A stretch of 38,815 nucleotides of DNA, taken from Nocardiopsaceae bacterium (GTDB taxonomy: Bacteria; Actinomycetota; Actinomycetes; Streptosporangiales; Streptosporangiaceae). Made by a program: the position numbers and the translations under genes. The stretch's first letter is position 1, and every line of letters begins with the position of its first letter. This document shows, one piece after another, positions 1 to 7,152 of the stretch. The notes under the pieces were generated by a model. It was not told where the DNA came from. It did no database searches and worked only from the letters and a program-made list of their open reading frames with translations. The stretch spans positions 1-38,815 of the forward strand of contig JAFMRC010000010.1 of NCBI GenBank assembly GCA_017354375.1. Direction: 5' to 3'.

Positions 1-42
1 GCGACCGGCGAACTGCGGCTTGAGCTAGCCAGCGCGCTGTAG
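1..42 (+). CDS. 3' end of an unidentified reading frame
   Basis: The first 13 codons are open in frame 1 and stop at TAG (40-42); the peptide is ATGELRLELASAL. It could be the C-terminus of a gene that begins before the window. It is in the same frame as the next open frame, so it may instead be an interrupted part of the WYL-type remnant that follows. Too short to identify. Confidence 0.25.
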   Translation, partial: ATGELRLELASAL

Positions 43-75
43 GCGCCTGCCGCAAGGGGCCGCCTCGCTCCGGTT

Positions 76-570
76 TTGCGGCCATTCCAGGAACCATCAC
101 AGATCGCCGTTGTAGTACTAGTCTCCGCGCATCTCGACTGGGTGCCCTCCGTGCTCGCGTCACTCGACCTGCCGTTCGCCATCGAGCAGCCGGACGAACT
201 CCGCGGCCTCGTCATCGCCTTCGCCGACAGGCTCAGGGCCTCCGAGACGCCAGGAGCCTTACCTACGCCCCACCCGAACGAGCCCGGCGACGAACTGTGC
301 CCGATCATGGCGCGTGACCGAAGCCAGGTTCTGCTATTCATCGCTGTCCGTGATGGCAAGAAGGAGCTGAAGAACCGTCTGCACTTCGACCTGCGCCCGG
401 TGGACGACACGCGTGACCAGGAAGTGAAGCGGCTGCTTGCGATGGGCGCATCGCAGGTCGGTGATTTCCGGCGACCCGATGGCAGGGGGTGGGTCACGTT
501 GATCGACCCGGAGGGCAACGAATTTTGCGTCCTGCCACCCGATCCGGCCACCTCGAGCTCTATCTCCTGA
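76..570 (+). CDS. VOC (glyoxalase-like) C-terminal half joined to a WYL-regulator tail; probable remnant
   Basis: A 164-residue frame with a TTG start and no convincing ribosome binding site. Residues about 74-155 match the second half of small VOC/glyoxalase-like proteins: LLF strand, NRLHFDLRP, RLLAMGASQV, then DPEGNEFCVL at the end of the fold. Residues about 12-56 do not look like the first VOC half. They resemble the C-terminal end of WYL-domain (YafY-type) regulators: HLDWVPSVLASLDLPF, EQPDELR, then an ALADRL-like helix. A functional VOC fold needs both beta-alpha-beta-beta-beta halves, so the product is probably inactive. The last ten codons after FCVL lie in a 35-bp repeat found again at 2487-2521. 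I infer a deletion or recombination junction; the family assignments come from motif recognition only. Confidence 0.5.
   Translation: MRPFQEPSQIAVVVLVSAHLDWVPSVLASLDLPFAIEQPDELRGLVIAFADRLRASETPGALPTPHPNEPGDELCPIMARDRSQVLLFIAVRDGKKELKNRLHFDLRPVDDTRDQEVKRLLAMGASQVGDFRRPDGRGWVTLIDPEGNEFCVLPPDPATSSSIS
536..570 (+). repeat. 35-bp direct repeat, copy 1
   Basis: Starts CACCCGATCCGGCCACCTCG and ends at TGA, which is the stop of the VOC-like frame. It matches 2487-2521 at 33 of 35 positions in the same orientation. The two copies enclose the sigma factor and propeller gene pair. Confidence 0.8.
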
Positions 571-664
571 TCGGCGTGAGCAGAGATGCCGGACGCTCGA
601 AGGAGGAGATCCGGAGCGAGATCCGATTGCCACCCAGCGGGACAGGTCTTTTACGCATCTGCCG

Positions 665-712
665 AGTTGCCCCGGTTCCCGCTTATGGCAGGGGAACCGG
701 GGCAACTTTTTT
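665..712 (+). terminator. Strong intrinsic terminator
   Basis: A 16-bp perfect stem (665-680 with 692-707; left arm AGTTGCCCCGGTTCCC) with an 11-nt loop is followed by a run of six T on the plus strand (707-712). It ends transcription from the VOC-like remnant. The minus strand lacks a T run after the stem, so it does not obviously serve the minus-strand gene ending at 743. Confidence 0.9.
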
Positions 713-742
713 ATGGCCAGCCTGGCGGTAGGGGCGGCTGGA

Positions 743-1897
743 CTACCAGGCGGAGGTGTAGAGAGCGTCTTGCGGGCCGGGACCGGGCAGGGGGGTGAAG
801 CGGCCGTAGTCGAGCCGGCCGAACTGGTCGCAGCTGACCAGCAGGTGGTGGCCGGTGGCGTCGATGGCACCCAGTTCGCACGAGGCGCCATTGTGGTTGT
901 GCATGGCGAGCAGCGTCCGCAGCGGCTTGCCGGTGGTGGGGGAGATTTCGACAATGCCCCCGACCACGGCGTTGCGGTTGAGATGGCCGTAATCGGCGGA
1001 CTGGTAATCCACCGCCGCGATGATGTTCCCGTCCGGGCTCAAGATCGCGCTCTGCACCTCGTCCTGGTTGACCTGGGTGGGCAGCACCAGGCGGGGGCTG
1101 CCGCCGGCCTCGCTGGCATTGATCACGTACAGCCCGGCGTCTCCTGTGAAGCCCACCTCGCGTCCGTGGTCGCCCCAGCTTACGTCGAAGGGCGCGGACC
1201 CGATCGACCAGGTCTGGACCGCGCCGGTGGCCAGTGTCACCACTTCGATCTTGTTGGGACCCTGGAGCCCGAAAGCCAGCTTGGTGCCGTCGGCGCTGAG
1301 GGCCATGCTACCGATCCAGCTGACATGCCCAGGGATGGAAAGCGGGGTGAGCGCGGACGCGGCACCATCGCGGTTGAGCTGCAGCCGGTAGAACGAGTCC
1401 GGCCCCGTTCCCGAGCAGGCGAAGACGAAGTCCCGGTCATTGCCCGCCGCGGCCAGCTGGAAGGACTTGGGATCGCACGTGGACGGCGGCGAAACGGTGC
1501 TCACTACCTTCCCGGTCACCGAGCTGCGCACCTCCAGTGCGGCAAGCTTCGGATCGGAGTCGACAATGTAGTACTTGGGCTGGCCGATGTCGGCCGCGGC
1601 GGCCGACCGTTTCGGGGCCATCTTGGCGTCCAGCAACGTGTTACCGGGAAGCTTCCCGGCCGATGACGGCTGCGTGCCGCGTCCGGGGGCCAGTGAGCCG
1701 GTACCGGCGACCACCACGCCGGCCACCAGGCCGACCGCGGCGGCCACCGAGACCGCGCGGGTGGCGAGCTGGCGGTGCCGCCGGCGCCGTCCGCGCCGGA
1801 AGATGCTGGCGGCGTCGATGCCGGCTGGGGAACTACGCTGGGCCTGCTCGCTGAAGGCGCGAGATACTTTTGCGGCCAGGTCTTCGTCGGTTATCAT
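743..1897 (-). CDS. Membrane-anchored beta-propeller protein, putative anti-sigma partner
   Basis: 384 residues. Residues 1-42 are cytosolic and end in a basic cluster (RRGRRRRHRQ). One transmembrane helix follows at about 46-66 (VSVAAAVGLVAGVVV). The rest is an extracytoplasmic propeller of WD40/TolB-like repeats, for example LSADGTKLAFG and LSPDGNIIAAV. The ATG overlaps the stop of the ECF sigma gene (ATGA, 1894-1897) and is preceded by AAGGAG at good spacing, so translation is coupled. The position and topology fit an anti-sigma factor or co-sensor for that sigma factor. The N-terminus is short and I see no zinc-binding HxxxCxxC motif. The anti-sigma role is inferred from context only. Confidence 0.75.
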   Translation of the reverse strand: MITDEDLAAKVSRAFSEQAQRSSPAGIDAASIFRRGRRRRHRQLATRAVSVAAAVGLVAGVVVAGTGSLAPGRGTQPSSAGKLPGNTLLDAKMAPKRSAAAADIGQPKYYIVDSDPKLAALEVRSSVTGKVVSTVSPPSTCDPKSFQLAAAGNDRDFVFACSGTGPDSFYRLQLNRDGAASALTPLSIPGHVSWIGSMALSADGTKLAFGLQGPNKIEVVTLATGAVQTWSIGSAPFDVSWGDHGREVGFTGDAGLYVINASEAGGSPRLVLPTQVNQDEVQSAILSPDGNIIAAVDYQSADYGHLNRNAVVGGIVEISPTTGKPLRTLLAMHNHNGASCELGAIDATGHHLLVSCDQFGRLDYGRFTPLPGPGPQDALYTSAW

Positions 1898-2424
1898 GAC
1901 AACTCCTTCATTGGGCCTGCGACCGGTTCCGGTGCTTCCGTCAAGATGAGCCGGAGCCGGTGCAGAGCCCGGTGGGTGTGGGATTTCACGGTGCCTTCGG
2001 TGCAGCCCAGCACCGCGGCGGTTTCGGTCACCGAGCGGTCCTCCCAGAACCGCAGGACCAGGACGGCGCGCTGCTGGACCGGCAGCAGCCGGCAGGCCTG
2101 CAGCAGCAGTTGACGTTCCAGCGCGGGGGCGATGTCGTCTGACCAGGGCGCGGCGGGCAAGTTAGCCAGCTCATCGGCGACGTACTCAGGGTTGCGGCGC
2201 CTGGACCGCCAGCGGTCCCGGGCCAGGTTAACCAGGATCTTGCGGGTGTAGGCCTCCGGCCGCTCGCGGGCCGCCGACCAGTGGCCGGCCGACCGCAGCA
2301 GCGCCTGCTGGACCAAGTCCTCGGCATCATGCCACGTACCGCCAAGCAGCACCACGAAACTATGCAGCCGCGCACCATCGCGGGCGACGAAGGCCTCGAA
2401 CTCGCTCTGGCCGTCGGCCGCCAT
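1894..2424 (-). CDS. SigE-family ECF RNA polymerase sigma factor
   Basis: About 176 residues. It has region 2 (EFEAFVARDGARLHSF, HDAEDLVQQALLR, RPEAYTRKILVNLARD) and region 4 (LPVQQRAVLVLRFWED, then the helix-turn-helix VTETAAVLGCTEGTVKSHTHRAL). This matches the actinobacterial SigE-like ECF family. ATG 2424 is chosen because GGGA lies 4 nt upstream. ATGs at 2427 and 2451 and an in-frame codon at 2502 are alternatives; the longest form would begin inside the 35-bp repeat. The gene is coupled by a 4-nt overlap to the propeller protein downstream. It lies just after the polysaccharide operon on the same strand, so co-regulation is plausible but unproven. Confidence 0.9.
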   Translation of the reverse strand: MAADGQSEFEAFVARDGARLHSFVVLLGGTWHDAEDLVQQALLRSAGHWSAARERPEAYTRKILVNLARDRWRSRRRNPEYVADELANLPAAPWSDDIAPALERQLLLQACRLLPVQQRAVLVLRFWEDRSVTETAAVLGCTEGTVKSHTHRALHRLRLILTEAPEPVAGPMKELS

Positions 2425-2486
2425 CATGTCCCGTTTGCCGGAAAGTCTCATACCTGTATAACGAGCCCCGGGCGGCACCAGGTTGT

Positions 2487-2521
2487 CACCCGATCCGGCC
2501 ACCTCGAGCCCTATCTCATGA
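2487..2521 (+). repeat. 35-bp direct repeat, copy 2
   Basis: 33 of 35 positions match 536-570, in the same orientation. It lies in the short gap between the sigma factor start and the stop of the GH26 gene (2533). Copy 1 is a gene 3' end; this copy is in the leader of the sigma gene. Confidence 0.8.
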
Positions 2522-2532
2522 CGGCCGGACCC

Positions 2533-3495
2533 TCATCGGTACTCCCTCACTGCCGCCCGGAACGCGGCGAGGGCAGCCGGGTCATCCTCGAGCCGCCAGT
2601 CGTGACGATCGGTGCCTTGCGTGTAATGGGTGCGGTCTACGTCGAACCACAGCACTCCGAGCAGCCGGCCGGCCTTGACCACCTGGAACAGCTCCGTCGT
2701 CTGGGTCGCCGCGTTCGGGCCGGGAGCGACGGAGGTCTCCGCGATCATCATCGGCTTGGACGGAGCCAGTTCGTGAGCGTCGTGGATGGTGGTGCCGAAG
2801 GTCTTGGCCGGGGGCTGCGTCCCGGAGTAGTCGTAGCCGTCGATGCCGATGACGTCGACGTATGCGTCACCGGGGTACAAGGGGGCCAGAGGTCCTGTGC
2901 GGTTGCCAGCGTAGATGTTGATCGTCCACATCCAGGTCACCAGCGCGGTGGTCTCGTCGATCACCCGGTGGACGTGCCGCCAGGCCGCGACGAACTCGGC
3001 CGACGCAACGTGCGTGTAGCCGTACGGGTACCAGGTGCCGTTCATCTCATGATCGAACGACACGACAACCGGATGCCCGAAGGCGTTGATCTCGCTCGCG
3101 AACCGCTTGAGGTAGGTGTCGTACCTGCCCGCGGCGATGGCACCGAGTTGCGCGCCACCTTGGGTGTCGATGTTGACGAGGACGGTTGCGCCGTTCTTGT
3201 CCGCCTGGCGGGCGAAAGCGGTCTTGAAGTCTTCCTGCCAGCCCGAGTAGTACATGACCAGATTCGCCTTGACGCCGGTCGCGTTGTCAAAGGCCTCCGT
3301 TCCGGAGTAGGACCTTGGCGCATCGGCGGTGGTAACCCCGATGACCGGTGTTCGGGGCTGCCAGAGCTGGCGATGAGCGGCCGGGGATGGCCTGCCTGGT
3401 GTGCTGGATGATGGCGAGGCGCTGCCGCATCCGGCGGCCAGCGCCACCGCGGCCAGCGCTACCGCGACGGCAAGGATCTGGTGCCTTAGTCGCAT
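2533..3495 (-). CDS. GH26-like glycoside hydrolase lipoprotein (beta-mannanase/glucanase type)
   Basis: 320 residues. The N-terminus is a lipoprotein signal with lipobox LAAGC (Cys23), followed by a Ser/Pro linker. The catalytic domain has a GH26-like layout: SFDHEMNGTWYPYG with the likely acid/base Glu150, and MMIAETSVAPG with the likely nucleophile Glu253. DVIGIDGYDY lies between them. It is probably anchored outside the membrane and trims or remodels a beta-linked polysaccharide. It starts 3 bp after the stop of the GT2 synthase gene, so the two are co-transcribed. The pairing suggests it processes the polymer made by that synthase, as cellulases do in cellulose operons. Substrate cannot be read from the sequence. 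Confidence 0.85.
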   Translation of the reverse strand: MRLRHQILAVAVALAAVALAAGCGSASPSSSTPGRPSPAAHRQLWQPRTPVIGVTTADAPRSYSGTEAFDNATGVKANLVMYYSGWQEDFKTAFARQADKNGATVLVNIDTQGGAQLGAIAAGRYDTYLKRFASEINAFGHPVVVSFDHEMNGTWYPYGYTHVASAEFVAAWRHVHRVIDETTALVTWMWTINIYAGNRTGPLAPLYPGDAYVDVIGIDGYDYSGTQPPAKTFGTTIHDAHELAPSKPMMIAETSVAPGPNAATQTTELFQVVKAGRLLGVLWFDVDRTHYTQGTDRHDWRLEDDPAALAAFRAAVREYR

Positions 3496-3498
3496 GAT

Positions 3499-5025
3499 TT
3501 ACTTCACGGCCTTTCCCGGGAAGATGAGGCGGAGGGCGACGGCGCCATTGACGAGGCCCATGAACGCGACGATCACGAATCGGTCCGGCCCGTACTGGGC
3601 CATCCGGAACGCCGTGAGCGCGAGGCATGCCACGGATGTTCCGCCGTTCCAGATGCGCACGCCCCACCAGAGACGCCTGACCGTGCTGACTCCCGCTCCG
3701 GTGGCTTGCCAGGCCATGGTGCGCCCGCGGAGGTAGTCCCAGACGGCGAGCGCATGAGCCCAGCCTCGAGCCACGGACAGCGGGAGCACGTCTTGGAGGC
3801 GGTAGTCCGAGTAGTGCCAGAGCGGGAAGATCAGCAGTCCGTCGTACAGCGCGATCAGGATGGGCACCGAGTTGAGCGGCTTGATGAACTGCGGGTGGAA
3901 CACGAGCAGCGTCAGCGGGATCAACGGCACTACGAACACCGCGAGTCCGGTCGAGACGTAGTAGCAGAAGCCGGACAGGTACGTGAGCCGTGCCCTGATG
4001 CTCATCGGCACCGACCACAGCCGGGACGTCAGGATCGTGGAGGTAGAGCCCGTGCACCACCGGTACTGCTGGCGAACGAACGCATCCAGCGTGTCCGGGC
4101 AGGTTCCGGTGGCGAGAATTACCGGAACGTAGAGCAGCTTCCACCCGTTACGGCGGACGTCCAGTCCGGTATGCACATCCTCCGCGTAAGCGATGAGGGT
4201 CGTACCGCCCTGCTCGGCGAGCGCCGCCCGGCGGTACACGGCGCAGGTACCGACGCATATGGATGCCCCGAGCCGGTCGCGTGCCGTCTGGATGGCCCGG
4301 TAGAACACCTCCTGCACGGTTACGGCGGCTCGCTCTATCCAGGTCTGCTGATCCGTCGTCCGGAAGTACTGCGGAGTCTGGATGATGGCGGCGTCGGGGT
4401 CATCCAGGTAGGGCAGTGTCTCGGCCAGGAAGTCCCGGCGGGGGGCGAAGTCCGCGTCGAGGATGACGAAGAACTCGCCGGTTGTGCGGGCGAAGGCACT
4501 GCGCAGGTTCCCGGACTTCTTGTCCTTCCCGCGATCGGCGCGCACCACGTAACGCAGTCCCAGGCTACGCGCTTCCCATTCCGCCTCGGGATCCGCCCCA
4601 TCGTCGAGTACCCACGGGATCGCCAGGCCGGGGTACGCATCCACCAGGTCCATGACGTGCTGCCAGGTGTTGACGAGCAGCTCGATCGGCTCGCCGCAGA
4701 CCGGAAGGAAGATATCCACCGTGGGCCACCTGCGCGGCCTCCAGGCATCCACCTTCATCCGGTGGGTTTCGTAGTCGAACCCCCTGCCCAGGAACGACAG
4801 CGGCATGGACAGGCCGAATGCCGCGGCCACCAGAAGCGCGAATACCGCGAAGGGCCAGGCGCGGGTGGTGATGATGAACCCGATCTGGCTTCCGGTGGCG
4901 AAGACGAACCCGATGGTGATGCAGATGGTCACCAGCGGAAGCGATCGCCATACGTAGGAGGCCTTCTCCTCGTCGGTCGGCGCCGGGGGGATGGTCAGTC
5001 GCCGTGCCCGGGTTAGCGTGGTCAC
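3499..5025 (-). CDS. Cellulose-synthase-like GT2 glycosyltransferase, membrane-embedded
   Basis: 508 residues from GTG 5025, which overlaps the upstream stop as GTGA. A TTG at 5040 would add five residues. Numbered from 5040, two membrane helices come first (about 35-85). The GT2 domain then has the processive signature: DDGAD (146-150), DAD (195-197), the acceptor-site AEDVHTG (286-292) and QQYRW (324-328). Several helices follow in the C-terminal third. This is the D,D,D,QxxRW set of cellulose, curdlan and mannan synthases, so the product is probably a linear beta-glycan extruded through the protein. No PilZ-type cyclic-di-GMP domain is visible. It sits between a GT-C protein and a GH26 hydrolase. 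Confidence 0.9.
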   Translation of the reverse strand: MTTLTRARRLTIPPAPTDEEKASYVWRSLPLVTICITIGFVFATGSQIGFIITTRAWPFAVFALLVAAAFGLSMPLSFLGRGFDYETHRMKVDAWRPRRWPTVDIFLPVCGEPIELLVNTWQHVMDLVDAYPGLAIPWVLDDGADPEAEWEARSLGLRYVVRADRGKDKKSGNLRSAFARTTGEFFVILDADFAPRRDFLAETLPYLDDPDAAIIQTPQYFRTTDQQTWIERAAVTVQEVFYRAIQTARDRLGASICVGTCAVYRRAALAEQGGTTLIAYAEDVHTGLDVRRNGWKLLYVPVILATGTCPDTLDAFVRQQYRWCTGSTSTILTSRLWSVPMSIRARLTYLSGFCYYVSTGLAVFVVPLIPLTLLVFHPQFIKPLNSVPILIALYDGLLIFPLWHYSDYRLQDVLPLSVARGWAHALAVWDYLRGRTMAWQATGAGVSTVRRLWWGVRIWNGGTSVACLALTAFRMAQYGPDRFVIVAFMGLVNGAVALRLIFPGKAVK

Positions 5026-6698
5026 TTGGTCATCACCCAAACCTGGTAAGCCAGGTGCCTCTTGTCCGCCGTGTACGGAACGGACATCGCCAGGCGGTAT
5101 TTCCCTGACGATTCAAGGTCACGTTCAACCCGGGCATCCAGGGCGGCCCACAACGGATAGTGAGACAGGATCACCTCGGTGAGGTAGCCGTGATCTATGG
5201 CGGCTGGAAGGGCCGCGTTGCCTGCCCGTCGGTCGTAGTAGAGGATCTGTTCCTTATCGGCCGGGTTGGGGCCGATCACATACAAGCGCGATGAAGGCGC
5301 GTCGTTGTACACGTAGTACTGCGTGGTGTCGACGTCATCGGCGGCGATGATGGCATTGTGCGTGCCGAGCGCCGATTGGACGTGCAGGAAATTCGGACCG
5401 ATGTTCAGGTACTGGTTCCCGGCCAGGAGGAAGCCGATGACGCCGGCCACGGTTACCGGGACCGCGAGGGCTCGAGCCGCGGCGAACCTCTTGGCCCGGG
5501 GAACCGCGTACGTGAATGAGGCGAGGACGTAACCGGCTGGGATGGCCGCGAACAGCTCCCCGTACCCGACGTGCTTGAACATGCTGGTAAAGAGATGGTC
5601 CCGTGCCATCATCGCGGGTACCACCAGTGCGGCTCCGGCCAGGACTATGACCATGATCCGCGTGGCCCGGTCGTGGTACGCGCAGAAGGCGGCGGCCACT
5701 CCGACCAGGGCCAGCAGGATCACTGCCCCGGACCAGCCGGCCGCCACCAGGAGTATCTGCCACGCACCGGCGGTGCCATGCTGCCGCCCGGTGGTCGTGA
5801 AGGCAATGCCCGTCCGGTAGGCGGCGGGGGCCAGGTAAAGGGCCGTGCCGAGCGTGCCGGCGGCGGACGCCGCAAGCGTGGCGGCCGATGCCATCCCGGA
5901 CCGGAAACTGTCCCGGCACCGCCATGCCCAGCAGCCGGCTACCAGGACCACGGCCGGATCGAACAGCAACGTGACGTACTTGGCCGCATCCGCCATCGCG
6001 AGCAGCAGTCCGACGAGCATGAGCACGGGCGTCCGCCTCCACCACGACGGCTGTTCGGCGGCACGGACACCAGCCCACGTCGACAGAGCGAGAAAGAAGA
6101 CGGCCATGCTGTCGAACGTCGCGAACGCGCCGAGGAACTGGCTCGCCCCCGTTCCCACGAAGACGACGGCCGCGCATAGTCCCGTGCGCTGGTTGAAGAT
6201 CCGCCTGGCCGTGAGGTAAAGGAGGCCCGTGGCTCCCATCATGAATGCGAGCGATAGCAGGCGGGTCGCGACGAGACCGCCGGCCGAGTCCGCGAGTGCC
6301 GCCAGCGGGGGGTAGACGACCGGAGCACCGGAGAAGTACGAAGCGAAGTTGGGCAGCGAACCGCCGTGCAGCCAGGCGCTCCACTCCACATGGCCAGCCC
6401 AGATATACAGCCCTTCATCGCCGTACGCCCCCATTGACCAGATCAGCCGCAGCGAGAGCGCGGCCTGGACGGCGAGGATCGCCGGGAGCGTCCACCACGC
6501 GGACGGGCTTGGCCGGAGTGTCCGCGAGACCGGGGAGTCCGCCGCGGAGGCCGGTGCCGCCGTCGCGGTCGTCGCGATCGCGGCGGCCTGCTCGTCGGCG
6601 ATGTGCCTCAGATGCGTGAGCCCGGCGAGCTGCACGCCCGTCTCGGGCTCGGGTTCCGGGATGGCTGGCCATCCATCGGGTATCGTCGGCGCGCTCAC
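5022..6698 (-). CDS. GT-C (GT39/ArnT-like) multi-pass glycosyltransferase
   Basis: About 558 residues from GTG 6698. The frame stays open to 6794 but that stretch looks non-coding, and no clear ribosome binding site marks the start. A hydrophilic N-terminus of about 65 residues precedes 10-12 membrane helices. The first extracytoplasmic loop has GDEGLY, the acidic motif of polyprenyl-phosphate-sugar-dependent GT-C enzymes, followed by a YPPLAALAD loop. The C-terminal segment of about 130 residues is soluble and probably extracytoplasmic. It likely transfers a sugar from a lipid carrier on the outer face. It is the first gene of a three-gene operon with the GT2 synthase and the GH26 lipoprotein. 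Acceptor and sugar are unknown. Confidence 0.8.
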   Translation of the reverse strand: MSAPTIPDGWPAIPEPEPETGVQLAGLTHLRHIADEQAAAIATTATAAPASAADSPVSRTLRPSPSAWWTLPAILAVQAALSLRLIWSMGAYGDEGLYIWAGHVEWSAWLHGGSLPNFASYFSGAPVVYPPLAALADSAGGLVATRLLSLAFMMGATGLLYLTARRIFNQRTGLCAAVVFVGTGASQFLGAFATFDSMAVFFLALSTWAGVRAAEQPSWWRRTPVLMLVGLLLAMADAAKYVTLLFDPAVVLVAGCWAWRCRDSFRSGMASAATLAASAAGTLGTALYLAPAAYRTGIAFTTTGRQHGTAGAWQILLVAAGWSGAVILLALVGVAAAFCAYHDRATRIMVIVLAGAALVVPAMMARDHLFTSMFKHVGYGELFAAIPAGYVLASFTYAVPRAKRFAAARALAVPVTVAGVIGFLLAGNQYLNIGPNFLHVQSALGTHNAIIAADDVDTTQYYVYNDAPSSRLYVIGPNPADKEQILYYDRRAGNAALPAAIDHGYLTEVILSHYPLWAALDARVERDLESSGKYRLAMSVPYTADKRHLAYQVWVMTK

Positions 6699-6891
6699 TG
6701 CGGGCACGCCGAGACAACAGGACTGGCCACGTGGTTCCCCCCTAGTCGGGTACGCCCCTGCGTACCCACCCCGAAATGTGACGCATGCCTCCATGCAATG
6801 GTTTGCAGGATGTCATCGCGAAATTTCGGGCACGGCCAAAGGCGCTCCCGGGGAGGGGGAAGCTGGGGAAATGACCGCTGACAGCAGAACA

Positions 6892-6918
6892 GGCACCCTG
6901 CATCTCACGCAAAGTGCC
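6892..6918 (-). terminator. Hairpin terminator after tRNA-Ser(GCU)
   Basis: On the minus strand, GGCACTTTGC pairs with GCAGGGTGCC (10 bp with two G-U pairs, 7-nt loop), followed by TGTTCTGCTGT. It starts about 12 nt after the tRNA 3' end. The T run is broken, so strength is uncertain. Confidence 0.5.
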
Positions 6919-6929
6919 TGGTCAAGGAG

Positions 6930-7018
6930 CGGAGGCTCGGGGATTTGAACCCCGGAAGGGCGCGAACCCTAACCGCATTAGCAGTGCGGCGCCATAGACC
7001 GGACTAGGCGAAGCCTCC
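6930..7018 (-). tRNA. tRNA-Ser (anticodon GCT)
   Basis: An 89-nt gene with acceptor stem GGAGGCT/AGCCTCC and discriminator G. The anticodon loop CTGCTAA gives GCT, reading AGC/AGU. It has a long class II variable arm and the T-loop GGTTCAAATCC. CCA is not encoded. Confidence 0.97.
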
Positions 7019-7152
7019 ATCCGCACGCGAGCGCGACCCAAGCCACGGACACCTGCGGTGCGGAACAGCGTACCGGCACCGGGCCGCGATCAGCAACGCG
7101 TCCCGCCGGAATCCGCGCCCGGCGACGCGGCCAGCCGGGCTTCTCCTTGCCC

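Noticed and set aside
3706-5016. 436-codon plus-strand frame opposite the GT2 synthase
   Set aside because: It is the antisense of a gene with clear GT2 motifs; long antisense frames are expected at this GC content and no family motif is seen.
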